Positions 1 to 8,152 of a stretch of 64,000 nt of DNA are shown piece after piece. Origin of the DNA: JBCCCJ01 sp039029315. Lineage in GTDB: Bacteria; Bacteroidota; Bacteroidia; J057. The notes under the pieces were generated by a model that was not told the origin of the DNA, made no database searches, and saw only the letters and a list, made by a program, of their open reading frames with translations. Both the position numbers and the translations under genes were made by a program. Every line of letters starts with the position of its first letter. Within the stretch, counting starts at the first letter, position 1. Location: the NCBI GenBank assembly GCA_039029315.1, contig JBCCGK010000061.1, forward strand, positions 1-64,000. Reading direction: 5' to 3'.

Positions 1-98
1 GTTAGGACGAAGGTGAGGCAAACGGCGAGCAATTTCATGCCCGGAGACCCGAACAAGGCGATGCGGCGGCCAAGAATTCGGGCCATTTTGAAAATCAT
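1..98 (-). CDS. N-terminus of an exported protein (partial)
   Basis: Reading leftwards from an ATG at 98 (alternative ATG at 86) gives an open frame of about 32 residues that leaves the window at position 1. It starts with basic residues (ARILGRRIALF) followed by a hydrophobic stretch (KLLAVCLTFVL), which looks like an extended signal peptide. A purine-rich AAAGAGGA lies just upstream of the ATG and could be the ribosome site. Such long basic leaders followed by a hydrophobic core are common in SusC/RagA-type TonB-linked receptors of Bacteroidota, but too little is present to assign a family. The region is richer in G+C than the ORFs to its right. Confidence 0.35.
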   Translation of the reverse strand, partial: MIFKMARILGRRIALFGSPGMKLLAVCLTFVL

Positions 99-482
99 GA
101 AATCCTCTTTCGTTGTTATCTTCGAAGTTCCGAAATCCGGAGATCGAAGAGACTCAACGATTGACAAAGCGAAACTCGACGCTGCTCTCTGCAAATGCCG
201 GTTGTTTGGTTTACCACATTCCTTCGCGTTGGGCGCGCGAAATGGAAGCCACCGAAGCCAAGCTAGCGCCATTCCTTCCATGTGGGAATGCCCGCTCACC
301 GTGATCAGCTAGTCGATGGTTTTACGGTAGACTCGTTTTCGGGACCATCTGTTCTATTTTGCCCAGTTCTGCTTTTATGAAACATTTGGGCCTGTTTCTG
401 CAAAATTTTGCCCAGCAACCAGTCGGAGGAGCCTTGAGATCAAGAGTTTATCCCAGAATTGGAATTGAGAGTCGACACGATA
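99..482. other. non-coding stretch at left edge
   Basis: I see no convincing gene here. A plus-strand open frame across 13-312 has no recognisable composition and overlaps the better minus-strand signal-peptide frame. An 11-bp direct repeat ATTTTGCCCAG occurs at 356-366 and 405-415; its meaning is unknown. The stretch probably holds the promoter of the leftward gene. Confidence 0.4.
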
Positions 483-953
483 ATGAGCCATGCCTTTGGA
501 TTGATTTACACGTATGTTGATTCTATAGATAGATATGCAGATTCTGATATCCATAAACCTTTTGCGGATTCTCTCAGAAGAATAATGAAAGCAAATAAGA
601 TAAGTTTATTTGAACCTTTTACTAAGGATTATCGTGTAACTCTCGCTCAGTTTAGGGGATTTCATTTTGACTATGATCTATTCTATGATGGAATTATCCT
701 TCTCTCTGAAAGTTATTGGCCTCAACCTGTCCATGGTTTTCAAGAATATTCCCATTCAGATAATAGAATTAACAAAAAGACACAAAGAAATGGGTACACA
801 TATTCCCGGAGTTATTATTTTGGTTATCTAAACTCTGAATTAGAATCTAATATTCCAGCTGTTTCCATGATAACAGAATTCATCTATGACAATGGCTTTA
901 CTCTTGCTTTCGATTTGGAAATCAAGCTAGATGAAAAGTACTATTGTCAATAG
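483..953 (+). CDS. hypothetical protein
   Basis: An ORF of about 156 residues from ATG 483; an in-frame TTG at 459 would add eight residues. It is rich in Tyr, Phe, Asp and Ser with acidic and aromatic clusters (HFDYDLFYDG, YSRSYYFGYLN) and no signal peptide or membrane segment. I do not recognise a family. It stands alone in a low-G+C patch of small and broken genes (about 450-3450), which suggests recently acquired or decaying accessory DNA. The codon use looks like a real gene, but there is no neighbour from which to infer a role. Confidence 0.5.
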   Translation: MSHAFGLIYTYVDSIDRYADSDIHKPFADSLRRIMKANKISLFEPFTKDYRVTLAQFRGFHFDYDLFYDGIILLSESYWPQPVHGFQEYSHSDNRINKKTQRNGYTYSRSYYFGYLNSELESNIPAVSMITEFIYDNGFTLAFDLEIKLDEKYYCQ

Positions 954-996
954 ATATTCAACTTCCTAGAAAATCTTGTTCCAACCACCATCCACC

Positions 997-1333
997 ATGC
1001 TTCTAGACCCTTCAGAACTCCTCAAAGGATTACTAAAATTTACAGGTGCTACCGTAATTTGGGTGGTAAATCTAGGCAAAAAAGGAATCACCGATATCCT
1101 AGAAGATCACAACTAGCTGGCTGGATTGGATTTTTCCTTCTTGCAACACTTATTGGTTTAGGTATTTACTATCAGACGAGCCTCTAAAACAAAGAAGATC
1201 TCAATCCGCTACCGATCAAGAGTTCCTAGGGTTGGCGAGAAAAGGCAGAAGTGTATTATTACAAACAATTTTGAATGATGGATCATTTATTGAGGTGGGT
1301 TGTGATTATATCATTCTTCCTCAAACGGCCTGA
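997..1333 (+). pseudogene. frameshifted relic of a small membrane protein
   Basis: Three short protein-like segments follow one another in different frames. Frame A, from ATG 997 to TAG 1114-1116, gives a 39-residue start (MLLDPSELLKGLLKFTGATV and on). Frame B, from about 1119 to the TAA at 1185-1187, gives a transmembrane-like stretch (GWIGFFLLATLIGLGIYYQ). Frame C, from about 1181 to the TGA at 1331-1333, gives a soluble tail (DQEFLGLARKGRSVLLQTIL and on). The order soluble-membrane-soluble with no long gaps suggests one original protein of about 110 residues that has suffered two frameshifts. No family is recognised. The 11-bp hairpin that follows at once looks like its old terminator, which supports this having been one transcription unit. 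Confidence 0.4.
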
Positions 1334-1351
1334 TCTCAGATTGAAGTCAAT

Positions 1352-1402
1352 TCAGGGGGATGAAAATTGCAGTTCATCTGTAAGAGCAAAACATCCCCCT
1401 GA
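1352..1402 (+). terminator. hairpin with perfect 11-bp stem
   Basis: TCAGGGGGATG (1352-1362) pairs perfectly with CATCCCCCTGA (1392-1402) around a 29-nt loop and is followed by T-rich sequence (TTTTATCGTATTTTTTG). It sits 18 bp after the last stop of the relic gene and before the next ORF, so a terminator is the simplest reading. The long loop is atypical. Confidence 0.5.
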
Positions 1403-1506
1403 TATTCTAAGTTTTATCGTATTTTTTGTAAAAATCCACTGTTCCAGCTGGAAAGTCGCAACGAGAAAAAGTGTACAAATAGTGTCTTATACCAAAGAAC
1501 TCAACT

Positions 1507-2165
1507 ATGATTAAAAAGACCATAATGATTACTCTTGGAATAGTTTTTTCCTTATTTGTGATCTATTGGCTGTTCTTCAAACCCTATCATTCAGATAGTA
1601 AGATTCTAATCCCTGAAGGCTTTATTGGCCCAGCAGTTATTCAATTTGGGCAGGCAAATGGGCAGGACGCACTCACAAAAAGAGGAATTCGAGTTTTTAA
1701 GATTTCTGATCAAGGCATTTTCATTACCAATGCCCCTCATTATACGGATAGGTTAGGATATGATTTTTACTATGTGGACCAAGTCGGCAATGAACAAAAG
1801 GTAGAAATGGAAGAGAAAGTCTATCTCTCTAAGAGACTGTTTTGAGATCTGTGCTGAGAATTTTTATGATGATTTTTTTTCTCAGACAAGGCTCTTTTTT
1901 GTTTTCATAGTGGTGCTATGAGAACAAAAAAAGCTGTAGGATGAGGAAAAAAGACGCATACAAAAAATTAGCGACAGATGTTCAAACAGTCTCTAAGATG
2001 CCCATCGAAAAACGAAGTGCAATATTCTGTTTTAGTGATTTTCTCTTAAGCGGCCCTAAAGGATCTGCAAATTATATCACATTTTACATCGGTCCAGTAA
2101 CATCTATCCCTGACTGTGCCTTAGTTAAAGATGAGGTGAACAATTTGATATCCGCCATTCGATGA
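1507..2165 (+). pseudogene. DUF6843-like membrane-anchored protein split by a MITE
   Basis: The frame opens at ATG 1507 with an uncleaved signal anchor (ITLGIVFSLFVIYWLFF) and a soluble domain (ILIPEGFIGPAVIQFGQ; FYYVDQVGNEQ) resembling DUF6843 proteins. At residue 108 it runs into a 161-bp inverted-repeat element (1833-1993) and stops at 1845. Removing the element and one TAA target copy joins the frame exactly: ...VYLS then KMPIEKRSAIFCF..., continuing through ITFYIGPVT to TGA 2165. The restored protein would be 164 residues. The insertion replaces the last third with four foreign residues (KRLF), so the present product is probably inactive. A 3' ORF could still start inside the element at 1941 (MRKKDAYKK). 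The family assignment is from memory of its motifs and is moderate. Confidence 0.7.
1833..1993. mobile_element. MITE family 1, copy 1 (161 bp)
   Basis: The element begins GAGACTGTTTTGAGATCTGT and ends with the inverse, ACAGATGTTCAAACAGTCTC. It is flanked by TAA on both sides (1830-1832 and 1994-1996), as in a target-site duplication. It encodes no transposase. The whole element is one long imperfect palindrome; the best central stem is GTTTTCATAG / CTATGAGAAC around TGGTG, with A- and T-runs outside it. A second copy lies at 28136-28296, also 161 bp, with about 15 differences by eye. Ends and TNA target resemble IS5-family elements, so it may be mobilised in trans by such an IS; that is inference. 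Confidence 0.85.
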
Positions 2166-2282
2166 CCTGATTCCTAAGGTTTTTGATTGATAGTATCTAA
2201 TATGTTCAATCACAGAGGAAGATGTGTAGAGCAGACAATCATTCGAATACCATGCTTACCAGTCAACTTTCACTGTTTCCAA

Positions 2283-2630
2283 ATGAGAAAATCTATCATT
2301 ATCATCATAAAATCAATATTAGGCTTTTGGCTTCTATGCACTGCAGGATATAGAGCAAAGATCAACATTGCCCCTGTTGAGTCAAGATCCGCCATCTCCA
2401 TGTCTTCGTGGCCACAAGGACATGAAGGATCTATTTATTGCCTCATTTTTATTGGAGTGATTGGCCTTTTGCTGATGGCTTTGCCTCGATCCAAATATGA
2501 CTATCTCTCATTGTTGGCCATAGGATTTTCCTTATTGGCCTTTCAAGAGTGGCCGATTGCTTTTGGAGGATGTATCTTTTTAGGAACGGGGCTTTGGCTA
2601 TATATGAGAGAAAGGACACACACATTCTAG
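2283..2630 (+). CDS. small integral membrane protein, unknown function
   Basis: From ATG 2283 the ORF encodes 115 residues; the frame is open upstream to 2187, but the upstream part lacks protein-like character. It starts with a signal-anchor (SIIIIIKSILGFWLLCTAGY), followed by two or three more hydrophobic segments (IYCLIFIGVIGLLLMAL; LLAIGFSLLAF; GGCIFLGTGLWLYM), so a four-helix membrane protein is likely. No family is recognised. It lies between a broken gene and a secreted hypothetical protein, all on the plus strand. Confidence 0.5.
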   Translation: MRKSIIIIIKSILGFWLLCTAGYRAKINIAPVESRSAISMSSWPQGHEGSIYCLIFIGVIGLLLMALPRSKYDYLSLLAIGFSLLAFQEWPIAFGGCIFLGTGLWLYMRERTHTF

Positions 2631-2790
2631 TCCACATTCGACAAATACCAAGAATGAAGGCCAAAGATTATAGGACTACGAACAAACAGCGAAGGATTCA
2701 TATTGAAGGTTCTGCTCATCGTACTGATTAGTGTTTTCATCCCTCAAAATCATCTATTGTGAAACGCAATTCAAACAATTATCCCTCTCA

Positions 2791-3453
2791 ATGAAACATC
2801 TATTCTTGTGGTCTGTCCTCCTGACAACTGGGGTATTCAGCTCCATTTGGCACGACTCCAATCTGGTGAGGAACCATAATCTGTCACCTCCACTTTGGGG
2901 TCAATGGATCCAATGGCAACAATCAAGCACATATATATTCACCTTCTCAATCGAAGAACACGATTGGATATCCTCCAATGATGCAATCGTTTTGGCCACA
3001 GCGCGAATAAGCGTAATGGAAGGAGGCAAACTCAGTATTGAATGGGACATTGAGGAAAACAAAAACAAGTCCGAAGAATGGACCTTTACATATGAGGTAG
3101 CGCATAAGCAGTTCGAAGGAGAATTTCATATGACCATGACTTTTGCAACACCGAAGGTCATCGCCAGTAGAGAGAAAATCCAATCTGAACAAGATCTTTC
3201 CCAAGACCCTCAAATCCATAGTAGAAGTCAGGCACATGCTAGCGATGGGGCGCACATCATGAGAACATATTCGTTCGCGACAGATGTGGATGAAGAAGGA
3301 ATTCCAATATTGATCCGACTCGATCATCATCCCGAATCCGAGATCCGAACCATGCCCTTTCCAACTTCCATGAAACATCATTCCCCTTGGTATGCCTTCG
3401 AAGGATACAATTTGGAGTTTCTGATCAAAAATACCATGACTCGATCTAAGTAA
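2791..3453 (+). CDS. secreted hypothetical protein
   Basis: The chosen start, ATG 2791, gives 220 residues beginning with a signal peptide (MKHLFLWSVLLTTGVFSSIW); the frame is open back to 2731 without added support. The mature part alternates Trp/Phe-rich beta-like segments (WGQWIQWQQSSTYIFTF, KLSIEWDIEENKNKSEEWTF) with a polar linker around residue 150. I do not recognise a domain. It is the last gene of the left accessory patch, followed by 350 bp without a gene that contains a MITE. Confidence 0.5.
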   Translation: MKHLFLWSVLLTTGVFSSIWHDSNLVRNHNLSPPLWGQWIQWQQSSTYIFTFSIEEHDWISSNDAIVLATARISVMEGGKLSIEWDIEENKNKSEEWTFTYEVAHKQFEGEFHMTMTFATPKVIASREKIQSEQDLSQDPQIHSRSQAHASDGAHIMRTYSFATDVDEEGIPILIRLDHHPESEIRTMPFPTSMKHHSPWYAFEGYNLEFLIKNTMTRSK

Positions 3454-3602
3454 GAATATGCCTGGGTCTGCTCCGTAAGATTTGTTATAAGTGCAACTTC
3501 ATGGATAGCATTCAGGATATGTCAGCTGAATCTCAGGTCTAGGCAAGAGACAGGTCTGTTTTTTCACACAAATGTTTCAGATCTATCTCAGGGCATATGA
3601 AT

Positions 3603-3767
3603 CTAGTGGTTCAAGACTTAAGTTTCTGATCATTAAGTGGTAGGGCTTTTGTGCTCCGCCAACGCATTTTTGAGGAAGATAGCGAGCTATCTGAGGAAAA
3701 AATAAGACAGGTGGAGTGCAAAAGGACCAGACTTGGATTGTCAAGGACTTATGGCTTGAACCACTAG
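3603..3767. mobile_element. MITE family 2, copy A (165 bp)
   Basis: The element is bounded by CTAGTGGTTCAAG at 3603 and its exact inverse CTTGAACCACTAG ending at 3767. Internally it is an imperfect palindrome: CTTTTGTGCTCCGCC pairs with GGTGGAGTGCAAAAG, and AGATAGC with GCTATCT at the centre. It has no coding capacity. A second copy lies inverted at 33619-33784 with about 10 differences by eye. The CTAG at each end may be a palindromic target site. It fills most of the gene-free stretch 3454-3798; I see nothing else there. Confidence 0.8.
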
Positions 3768-3798
3768 CAGGCTCTGATTGATGTTGGCTGCAAAGTGT

Positions 3799-4743
3799 CT
3801 ACCTCCCAGCCAGCCAATCCTCCACGTACTGCACAATCCGGCCATTGATCTCAGCCAGGGACTCCCAACTCCAGCCACCAATGTGCGGAGTAACAATCAC
3901 ATTGTCTCGAGAAAAAAGTTCTTCAAATATCAGCTGTTGGTCAGCAGGAAGGTGTTCCAGTTTCTTTTCATGCTCAAGCACATCCAGAGCAGCAGCCACC
4001 ACCTCGCCCTTGTCCATAGCTCCCAACAGTGATGGAAGATGTGTCACTTCTCCTCTCGCCAGATTCAAGAACCAGATAGGCTGCGAAAAAGACGCAAAAA
4101 AATCTGCATCCGCTAAATAATGAGTCTCCTCAGTCAATGGTATATGGAATGAAAGGATTTCCGCCTGCGCAAAGATCTCCTCCATTGATGCCTCAGAAGC
4201 ATATTGATCACCGTAGTTCTGGAGATATTTGTCATACACAAGCACCCGACATCCAAATCCACTGAGCTTACGCGCCACAGCCTTTCCTGTAAATCCATAC
4301 CCAATCAGCCCAATGGTTTTTCCTCGAATCTCTGTCGCTCGATTGGGATGTCTCATAAAGCGGAATTCCCTCATCTGCTTGTCTGCTCGAACCACCCAAT
4401 GACGCATGGCAAGTAGCATTCCGACCGTTTGTTCACCAACAGATTCCGCATTGCCGCCCTTGGTGTTCAGAACCTTGATTCCTTTTTCCGACAGATAGGG
4501 CAGATCAAAATGATCCATGCCCACACCAGCGCGTATGATCATTTCCAGCCGTGGTCCTGCATCGATGGTTGCTCGATCCACATTGATGCCACTGTTGAGA
4601 ATCAACACCTGCGCATCTTGTAATTCCACAAGAATCTCAGCCTTGGGGACATTGGGCATATACTTCATGCTGACAGGCAATCGACCAATTGCTTCTCGAA
4701 ACTCAAGCGGAAAGGTGTCAGTGATCAAGACTTTGGGACGCAT
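3799..4743 (-). CDS. D-2-hydroxyacid dehydrogenase, NAD-binding
   Basis: A 314-residue protein of the D-isomer-specific 2-hydroxyacid dehydrogenase family (SerA/GyaR-like), which reduces 2-keto acids or oxidises D-2-hydroxy acids with NAD(P). Visible motifs are RAGVGMDHFD near residue 71 (substrate and dimer contact), the Rossmann motif GLIGYGFTGKAVARKLSGFG near 145 with an acidic residue after it (VLVYDK), NLARGEV near 230 with the catalytic Arg, LDVLEHE with the Glu, and TPHIGGWSWES with the catalytic His near 288. There is no ACT domain at the C-terminus, so it is not a full-length regulated SerA; the exact substrate cannot be told. It is transcribed away from the divergent peptidase gene at 4827 with an 83-bp gap. 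Confidence 0.85.
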   Translation of the reverse strand: MRPKVLITDTFPLEFREAIGRLPVSMKYMPNVPKAEILVELQDAQVLILNSGINVDRATIDAGPRLEMIIRAGVGMDHFDLPYLSEKGIKVLNTKGGNAESVGEQTVGMLLAMRHWVVRADKQMREFRFMRHPNRATEIRGKTIGLIGYGFTGKAVARKLSGFGCRVLVYDKYLQNYGDQYASEASMEEIFAQAEILSFHIPLTEETHYLADADFFASFSQPIWFLNLARGEVTHLPSLLGAMDKGEVVAAALDVLEHEKKLEHLPADQQLIFEELFSRDNVIVTPHIGGWSWESLAEINGRIVQYVEDWLAGR

Positions 4744-4826
4744 ACGAGTGAATTTGATATCTTTGGAGTACGCACGAAAAACAAGCGTGCAATTTCGTCA
4801 TTTCTTTCACAAAATTGAGAAAAACC

Positions 4827-6140
4827 ATGAGGCCATTGCTAGTTCTTGCAGTTTGGGGAATGTTTCTTCTTCAGCCTCCTTCTTTGCTCATCTCCCAACC
4901 TACCTTGTCAAAAGAGGATATTCTGCTTCAGGCCAGACAGGAGATTGACACGCTTTGTTCAGATTACCTGGCAGGAAGAGGCTATATCGGAGAAGGACAC
5001 CAAAAAGCTGCGACTTATCTCTCCCATCGATTCAAGGAAATCGGCCTCATGCCCAAAGGCGATTTTGGCAGGTATCAACAATCCTTCAACATCCAGATCA
5101 ATCTTCCTGCCAAGGTAACAGCAAGTCTGGGATCAACAGAACTTGAAGCAGGAAAAAACCTGATTGTCAATCGATTTAGTGGCTCTGGTTCAATCAATGC
5201 TAAAGTAGTAAATCTTGGATATGGTCTTAAGGTAAAACCAACTGTGAGAGGAAAGATTGCCATGTTCAGAGATGGTTTTCCTCCAAAAATTGCCAATGAC
5301 AGCAAGAAGAAGGATCGCTATAAGGACTTGTCCCGTCCCCTCCAACGAATACAAGCCATCCTTGCTTACAAGCCTGCAGCGATCATCGTCGTAAAGGAAA
5401 AACTCACCATGGGATTTTCCAGAGAAGCGGGTAGCATCCCTATCATCGAGGTTCTGGCATCTGATCTTCCGACCAAGGTCAAACATGCTACTATAAAGGT
5501 GGAATCCGGCATGCAACGAATCAAGACCCAGAATGTACTTGGCCTCATCAAAGGATCAAAGGTTCCAGATTCTGTCCTCGTGATCAGTGCACATTATGAT
5601 CACTTGGGCATGCTCTCTGAAGCAATTTTTCCGGGGGCAAATGACAATGCTTCCGGCACAACGATGTTGTTGTCCATGGCAGAATATTTCTCGAAAGACA
5701 CACATCAACCACCCTATTCGCTTTTGTTTATTGCTTTTGGGGGAGAAGAAACAGGGCTGCTTGGTTCTCAATATTATGTAACCAGAGATCCTAAAATATC
5801 CTTATCTAGAATGAAATTTTTGCTCAATCTCGACCTGATGGGCAATGGCGTGGATGGCATCATGGCAGTGGGTGGAAAAGACTTCCCGGCTTTCTTCGAT
5901 CAATTGGTGGAGGCAAATGAGGAATTATCTGCCGTTCCAAGAGTTCGCTCGCGAAAAAATGCGCCCAATAGCGATCATTTCTTCTTTCTAAAAAATGGAG
6001 TTCCCGGATTTTTTATCTACACAGAAGGCGGCCCCAAGCATTATCATGACATCTATGACAATCCCACAACCATCGAGTTGTCCAGATATGTAGAAGTGCG
6101 GGGGCTATTGATTCAGTTTTTGGAGAATCTCATGAAGTAG
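4827..6140 (+). CDS. secreted M28 family zinc aminopeptidase
   Basis: The ATG at 4827 is preferred over an in-frame TTG at 4815. The protein of 437 residues starts with a signal peptide (LLVLAVWGMFLLQPPSLLIS), so it acts in the periplasm or outside. After a region with PA-like character (residues 100-230) comes the M28 catalytic domain with all five expected zinc ligands: His in SAHYDHLG, Asp in GANDNASG, the Glu pair in GGEETGLLGS, Asp in LNLDLMG and His in HYHDIYDN. Such enzymes remove N-terminal amino acids from peptides. It is transcribed alone; the following gene is convergent. Confidence 0.9.
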   Translation: MRPLLVLAVWGMFLLQPPSLLISQPTLSKEDILLQARQEIDTLCSDYLAGRGYIGEGHQKAATYLSHRFKEIGLMPKGDFGRYQQSFNIQINLPAKVTASLGSTELEAGKNLIVNRFSGSGSINAKVVNLGYGLKVKPTVRGKIAMFRDGFPPKIANDSKKKDRYKDLSRPLQRIQAILAYKPAAIIVVKEKLTMGFSREAGSIPIIEVLASDLPTKVKHATIKVESGMQRIKTQNVLGLIKGSKVPDSVLVISAHYDHLGMLSEAIFPGANDNASGTTMLLSMAEYFSKDTHQPPYSLLFIAFGGEETGLLGSQYYVTRDPKISLSRMKFLLNLDLMGNGVDGIMAVGGKDFPAFFDQLVEANEELSAVPRVRSRKNAPNSDHFFFLKNGVPGFFIYTEGGPKHYHDIYDNPTTIELSRYVEVRGLLIQFLENLMK

Positions 6141-6169
6141 AGAGCAAATCACTCCCCCTGCTGATTCGA

Positions 6170-8152
6170 TCATGGAGAAGCCTCTTCTACCATTTTTCTT
6201 AATCCGTCGAGCCGGGCATAATTAGCATGTTTGTCTGATAGCTGATCCAAATATCTTCTTGCAAGAAGTCGATTAGCAGTCACCACTTGCAACAGCACCA
6301 TGTTCTCCAGAGCTTGCCGGTCATCTGGTTCATAGGAGAGGGCACGCACCAAATACCTCTCAGCTTCCATGAATCGCCGTTGATTCATGGCCACAAACCC
6401 CAGATTGGTTAATATTCGATGATCAAAAGGCTTGGTTTGAAGAAGGTTGTCAAAAATAGTTCGGCCCACTTCCAGTGCTTCCCTATCACCTTGTCTTGCC
6501 CGAAGAAGATTTACTCCAGCTCTTAATCCAGCTTCTATATTGTCTGGTTGAGCTTGAAACAGTTGATCAAATGCAGCGTATGCCGCTTCAAATCTGTTCA
6601 TGGCTTCCAAAATCTCCCCTTGGAGAAAGCGCGCAAATACATCTTCAGGAGAATTTGCCAATACAAGCTGAATGTGGTCTAAGGCTTGCGAATAGTTTGC
6701 CCGATAAAAAGCAATGCGTGCGGTCTCATAGCTGATTTCGCCAGAGAGCAAAGAATCTGCCTTGTCAAGATAGATGGGCTTCGCTTGCTGTCGCTCATAG
6801 AACAACAACCAGGCCTTACCTTGAAGGCTAGGGGAGACAATAGAATCAGTGGCTGCTCGCAAATGTATATAATCAGCAATTTCTGCTACAGAAATGGAAT
6901 CCTGATGGGAAACGATTCTGATTTTGTGGTCGTGAAAACTCACATGCGGAATATCACTCGTCCCTCCCTTGGGCATGTGGCAACTGATACAATCTCCTTG
7001 CATCGATTGTTGTTCTACTGCTGATGCAGAACACAATTTTTCCTTATTGTCGTGATGGCAATGTTGGCATTGCCTGATATAGACAGACTGGTCTGTAATA
7101 TGGATGCTTTTGTGAGGATTGTGGCAAGTGGTACAGCTCAACTCGCCTTTGGAACCAACAAAACAGTTAGAAGCGCGAAGCCGTTCGGCATGAGAAGCAA
7201 TTCCAAAAGCGTCTACATCAGCATCTTCTTGAATGAAGACCTGTCTTGATTCATTCAATCGCATTGCAGGTCGATAAGCAAGTGCCCGGTTCTCAAGTTC
7301 TACATTCACCCCTTGTAGATGGCACTGTTGGCATACATCAAACTGTTGGTCTATCGGTAGTTTGGCAGGATTGACAATAGAATAGTCGATTTCTTCTCCT
7401 ACATCAATCAATTGTCCTTGCTGGATCAATCGAATATGGGCTTCTCCTGGTCCATGACATTTTTCGCAATCAATCCCAAGGGAGAGTTCGTGGTACCGAT
7501 TTTTACTGCCTTCTACGTAGTCGATCTTGCCTGTGTGGCAGGCCAAACATTCGACGCCAATTTCTCGGCTGAAGCGCGAATTTTTCACCTCATATCCTGG
7601 ACTCAGGTCCCAAATTTGCCGCTCAACATACCAGGTAATGGGATGCTCATAGAGATAGCCTTGGCGCTCTAACAAATATGAGCGTGTTTGATTGCCTGAA
7701 CCGACGACATAATCGACTTTTTCTTCTCGGAAGTATACCGTGTCCCTGCTTGCCAGACGAAATTCCTGAATGAACATTTGGTCGCCCTTCCACAAGGCTA
7801 GATAGTGAAAATCCTTTTGTGGATCATACACCACTTCATTCTCTCCAAATCGCTCAATTATCTGGTTTCGATCTGGTCGATACATGGATTTCCCCATCCC
7901 TGTTTCGATATAGGATTGATAGATTCGCTGATGGCAAGACTGGCAAGATTCAATCCCCGTATACTGATTATCGGGGTCCAGGCTCAGATAGCGATCGAGC
8001 TTGGTAGAACACTGCACCAAACTTGAGGCGATCAGGCAGGCAAGTACAATCGACCCTGAAAAGATCCATTTTGACTGCTTACCCCATCCGAACAAGCTCA
8101 ATGATTCTTTCAGCCAATCGCTGTAGTCCGTGGATGTTGTTGTCATAGACAA
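6170..8152 (-). CDS. heptaheme c-type cytochrome with TPR repeats
   Basis: Seven CxxCH haem-binding motifs are visible in order: CQSCH, CLACH, CEKCH, CQQCH, CTTCH, CQHCH and CISCH, all in the first two thirds (about residues 70-390). The C-terminal third consists of TPR-like helices (ALDHIQLVLANSPEDVFARF; AYAAFDQLFQAQPDNIEAGL and on). A lipoprotein-type leader ends in LVQC, so it is exported and membrane-attached. The first ATG at 8152 makes it overlap the upstream gene by 74 bp; a TTG start near 8095 (LFGWGKQSKWIF) would remove most of the overlap and put the leader at the N-terminus, so the start is uncertain. The role is probably periplasmic electron transfer. Coupling to the upstream cytosolic repeat protein is by position only. 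Confidence 0.85.
   Translation of the reverse strand: MSMTTTSTDYSDWLKESLSLFGWGKQSKWIFSGSIVLACLIASSLVQCSTKLDRYLSLDPDNQYTGIESCQSCHQRIYQSYIETGMGKSMYRPDRNQIIERFGENEVVYDPQKDFHYLALWKGDQMFIQEFRLASRDTVYFREEKVDYVVGSGNQTRSYLLERQGYLYEHPITWYVERQIWDLSPGYEVKNSRFSREIGVECLACHTGKIDYVEGSKNRYHELSLGIDCEKCHGPGEAHIRLIQQGQLIDVGEEIDYSIVNPAKLPIDQQFDVCQQCHLQGVNVELENRALAYRPAMRLNESRQVFIQEDADVDAFGIASHAERLRASNCFVGSKGELSCTTCHNPHKSIHITDQSVYIRQCQHCHHDNKEKLCSASAVEQQSMQGDCISCHMPKGGTSDIPHVSFHDHKIRIVSHQDSISVAEIADYIHLRAATDSIVSPSLQGKAWLLFYERQQAKPIYLDKADSLLSGEISYETARIAFYRANYSQALDHIQLVLANSPEDVFARFLQGEILEAMNRFEAAYAAFDQLFQAQPDNIEAGLRAGVNLLRARQGDREALEVGRTIFDNLLQTKPFDHRILTNLGFVAMNQRRFMEAERYLVRALSYEPDDRQALENMVLLQVVTANRLLARRYLDQLSDKHANYARLDGLRKMVEEASP

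Noticed and set aside
13..312. A 99-codon plus-strand open frame at the left edge
   Set aside because: Its composition is not protein-like and it overlaps a better minus-strand signal-peptide frame; kept only as gene-free sequence.
5944..5955. TTCGCTCGCGAA as a further copy of the 15-bp palindrome
   Set aside because: It has a 2-bp centre and 5-bp arms, is 12 bp long and lies far from the cluster; probably chance.
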